Below are positions 49,442 through 51,028 of a stretch of 51,028 nt of DNA, piece after piece (the first letter of the stretch is position 1; the number at the start of each line of letters is the position of its first letter). This stretch comes from a virus, in the IMG/VR virus record IMGVR_UViG_3300022074_000070, positions 1 through 51,028 of that record, one strand, 5' to 3'. Made by a program: the position numbers and the translations under genes. A model generated the notes under the pieces. The model worked only from the letters and a program-made list of their open reading frames with translations. It did no database searches and had not been told where the DNA came from.

Positions 49442-51028
49442 ACGATCTCAGACGAACTTCTGGGAGGAGACTTACGTTTCCGCTTGTTGTCCGTGTGAAT
49501 GGGAATTCAACTGTAAAAGTTTGGTTCCCTGTAACAGTGATAGTGTATAAACCATCAAACCCTGTTCCACTAGTAAAGTCTAGATAAAATCTTTGACCTG
49601 TGACTAAATTATGATCACTTGATGTGGATACACTACATGCAGTTCCACTGGAATTATACGTTCCTGTAAGTATATTGTGTGCTGCAGCAGTTGTTCCTTC
49701 ATGTCCTCTACCTCCAGTTGCAACTGTCAAAGTATTGTTAGAAATATCTTTAGAACCATATAAGATTCTTTCACAAGTCCAAACTGGAGGAGTAACAGAT
49801 GCATTGTAGAATGGAATTAATACTTCACCTTCATCTGGGAAACCAGTTTTCTGAGAAGAATTAAAATATACATTTTTTAGATTGAGTGTAGTATCAGATG
49901 CATTTATATTTTGTGTTAGATATGATCCACCAAGAGATAATGAATTAGAAACAATTCTATTTCTTTGTTTTCTTTCTAATGCTAGAGGGTGTACAGCAAG
50001 AACAGTTGGTGCACTGGTATATCCAGATCCCCCCTGTAGATTTATAACTGATAAAACTCTACCACTTCCAACTTCGATTGATGTTTCAGCAGCAGCACCT
50101 TCTCCTCCACCGCCAATGAATAATAAGATCGGAGGAACTTCATAGTTAGATCCCTGATTTGTAACTGTAACTTGTGTAACTTGGCCACCTGTAACAGTAG
50201 CAGTAAACTCAGCAATAGTTGGTCTCAATCCCGTATACTCGTAACTATCAATAGTTGTAGAACTGGATATACTCGCTACACGACGATCAGATCCTTCACT
50301 AGAAATTTGAACTCTATCTTCTGGGTCAATAGAGTTAAATGTATTACTGACTAATATATCACTGGTGCTACCTGTGTAAATGTATAGAATACAATCTGAT
50401 CCTGCTCTAGGTGCTTCACTAAACTCTATAATAGAACCAGTTAATGAATATGCAATACCAGGTTCCTGATATACACCATTTAAGAATATAAGTAAGTTAT
50501 TTTGTGCTTGAACTGCAGCGTTATCACTTTCTAATGAGAATGGTTCAGTATTCTCCTTCATAGTAAATGTTTTCTTTTTATTGTCAAAGAAAGGTGCAAT
50601 CTCATCTAATTGAGTCAATTTGCCGAAATAATATCCATAGAAGTCCATACCCGCTAGAGGTGCTTCAGAAAATGTAATCTCACTACCTGTATATGTGTAT
50701 GCTTCAGTAGTTCCCTTAAGTTGTAGTGTGCTATTCAAGAATATTAAGAAATTATCGCTAGCTGGTAATACTTGTGTAGACCCACCTGACTGTGCAGTAA
50801 ATGTCTTATCATTCCCATCAAATGCGACATCTGAGACACCAATCTGGAAGAATGGTTGTTGTGATGCAGTCCTAGTAATACCTGTCAAATTACCATTGTT
50901 AGTTCCAACGTTTACTGTAATCGTTGTTCCTGTAACCGCAGTGATAGCAACTGCTGTATTATATGCAGGATCGCTTGTTCGTGGGTAAGTTTTCTGTGAT
51001 GTGTTGTTGTCATTGGCACATGTGAATG
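49437..51028 (-). CDS. C-terminal part of a large baseplate-region virion protein (gp7 position), cut by right edge
   Basis: No stop occurs in this frame up to the last base, so the gene begins outside the window; the TTG at 50888 is not needed as a start. About 529 residues are visible. The first, beyond 50888, read FTCANDNNTSQKTYPRTSDP then AYNTAVAIT, a module also found in the giant fibre. Next come two beta units with NFLIFLNSTLQLKGTTEA and NLLIFLNGVYQEPG, each ending FSEAPLAGMDF or FSEAPRAGSDC. GSNYEVPP and GGSGYTSAPT modules, a GGRGHEGTTAAAH motif, and an HNLVTGQRFYLDFTSG module at the C-terminus follow. Its position before gp8 corresponds to T4 gp7, but I see no clear gp7 similarity in this part. 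Confidence 0.8.
   Translation of the reverse strand, partial: FTCANDNNTSQKTYPRTSDPAYNTAVAITAVTGTTITVNVGTNNGNLTGITRTASQQPFFQIGVSDVAFDGNDKTFTAQSGGSTQVLPASDNFLIFLNSTLQLKGTTEAYTYTGSEITFSEAPLAGMDFYGYYFGKLTQLDEIAPFFDNKKKTFTMKENTEPFSLESDNAAVQAQNNLLIFLNGVYQEPGIAYSLTGSIIEFSEAPRAGSDCILYIYTGSTSDILVSNTFNSIDPEDRVQISSEGSDRRVASISSSTTIDSYEYTGLRPTIAEFTATVTGGQVTQVTVTNQGSNYEVPPILLFIGGGGEGAAAETSIEVGSGRVLSVINLQGGSGYTSAPTVLAVHPLALERKQRNRIVSNSLSLGGSYLTQNINASDTTLNLKNVYFNSSQKTGFPDEGEVLIPFYNASVTPPVWTCERILYGSKDISNNTLTVATGGRGHEGTTAAAHNILTGTYNSSGTACSVSTSSDHNLVTGQRFYLDFTSGTGFDGLYTITVTGNQTFTVEFPFTRTTSGNVSLLPEVRLRSL

Noticed and set aside
50886-50888. TTG as the start of the right-edge gene
   Set aside because: The frame remains open to the last base and encodes a recognisable YPRxSDPA module before this codon, so the true start is outside the window.

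Overview
The window looks like the late structural region of a T4-like marine cyanophage (a Synechococcus/Prochlorococcus myovirus, Kyanoviridae type). The basis is the T4 order 8 - (fibre/baseplate zone) - 13 - 14 - 15 - 16 - 17 - 18 - 19 - 20 - core protein - 21 - 22 read on one strand, many TATAAATA-type late promoter boxes, AT-rich DNA, and very large repeat-built virion proteins of the cyanophage kind. Assignment to cyanophages rather than another marine T4-like lineage is inference. All credible genes lie on the minus strand, so transcription runs from right to left. Coding is almost continuous, with no gene-free stretch over 300 bases. I see no tRNA, rRNA, CRISPR or insertion sequence.

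Right to left (5' to 3' of transcripts): the 3' part of a large virion protein in the gp7 position is cut by the right edge (49437-51028). Next come gp8 baseplate wedge (47895-49409) and a 2213-aa baseplate-associated virion protein (41253-47894). A run of small coiled-coil or structural genes and a 561-aa fibre protein follows (38536-41253). Then come a 2415-aa beta-helix/LamG-like/repeat protein, a 177-aa protein, a 3446-aa giant tail fibre and a 313-aa fibre-like protein. A 2OG-Fe(II) oxygenase and two small genes end at an intrinsic terminator near 18250. This 8-to-13 zone is about 35 kb and contains no recognisable gp9, gp11, gp12 or fibritin.

Left of the terminator, a new unit opens with a 1833-aa protein. 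It has a subtilisin-type propeptide, a cupredoxin-like module, a complete S8 protease domain and six Ig-like repeats. Behind it are neck genes gp13, gp14 and gp15 and small terminase gp16. Four small genes lie between the terminase subunits, followed by large terminase gp17. Sheath gp18, tube gp19, portal gp20, a small prohead core protein, prohead protease gp21 and the start of scaffold gp22 (cut by the left edge) complete the head/tail assembly set.

The most interesting layer lies within the genes. At least six small protein modules (cupredoxin-like, GSGY glycine-rich, HGL/YLDFTSGG, GHGF/TGD/KVDDN, YPRxSDPA, and RGxxGTxAxxH) recur across otherwise unrelated virion proteins, including conserved neck and baseplate proteins. 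This suggests module shuffling across the virion. The subtilase and the putative type-1-copper-like sites are the least expected functions.
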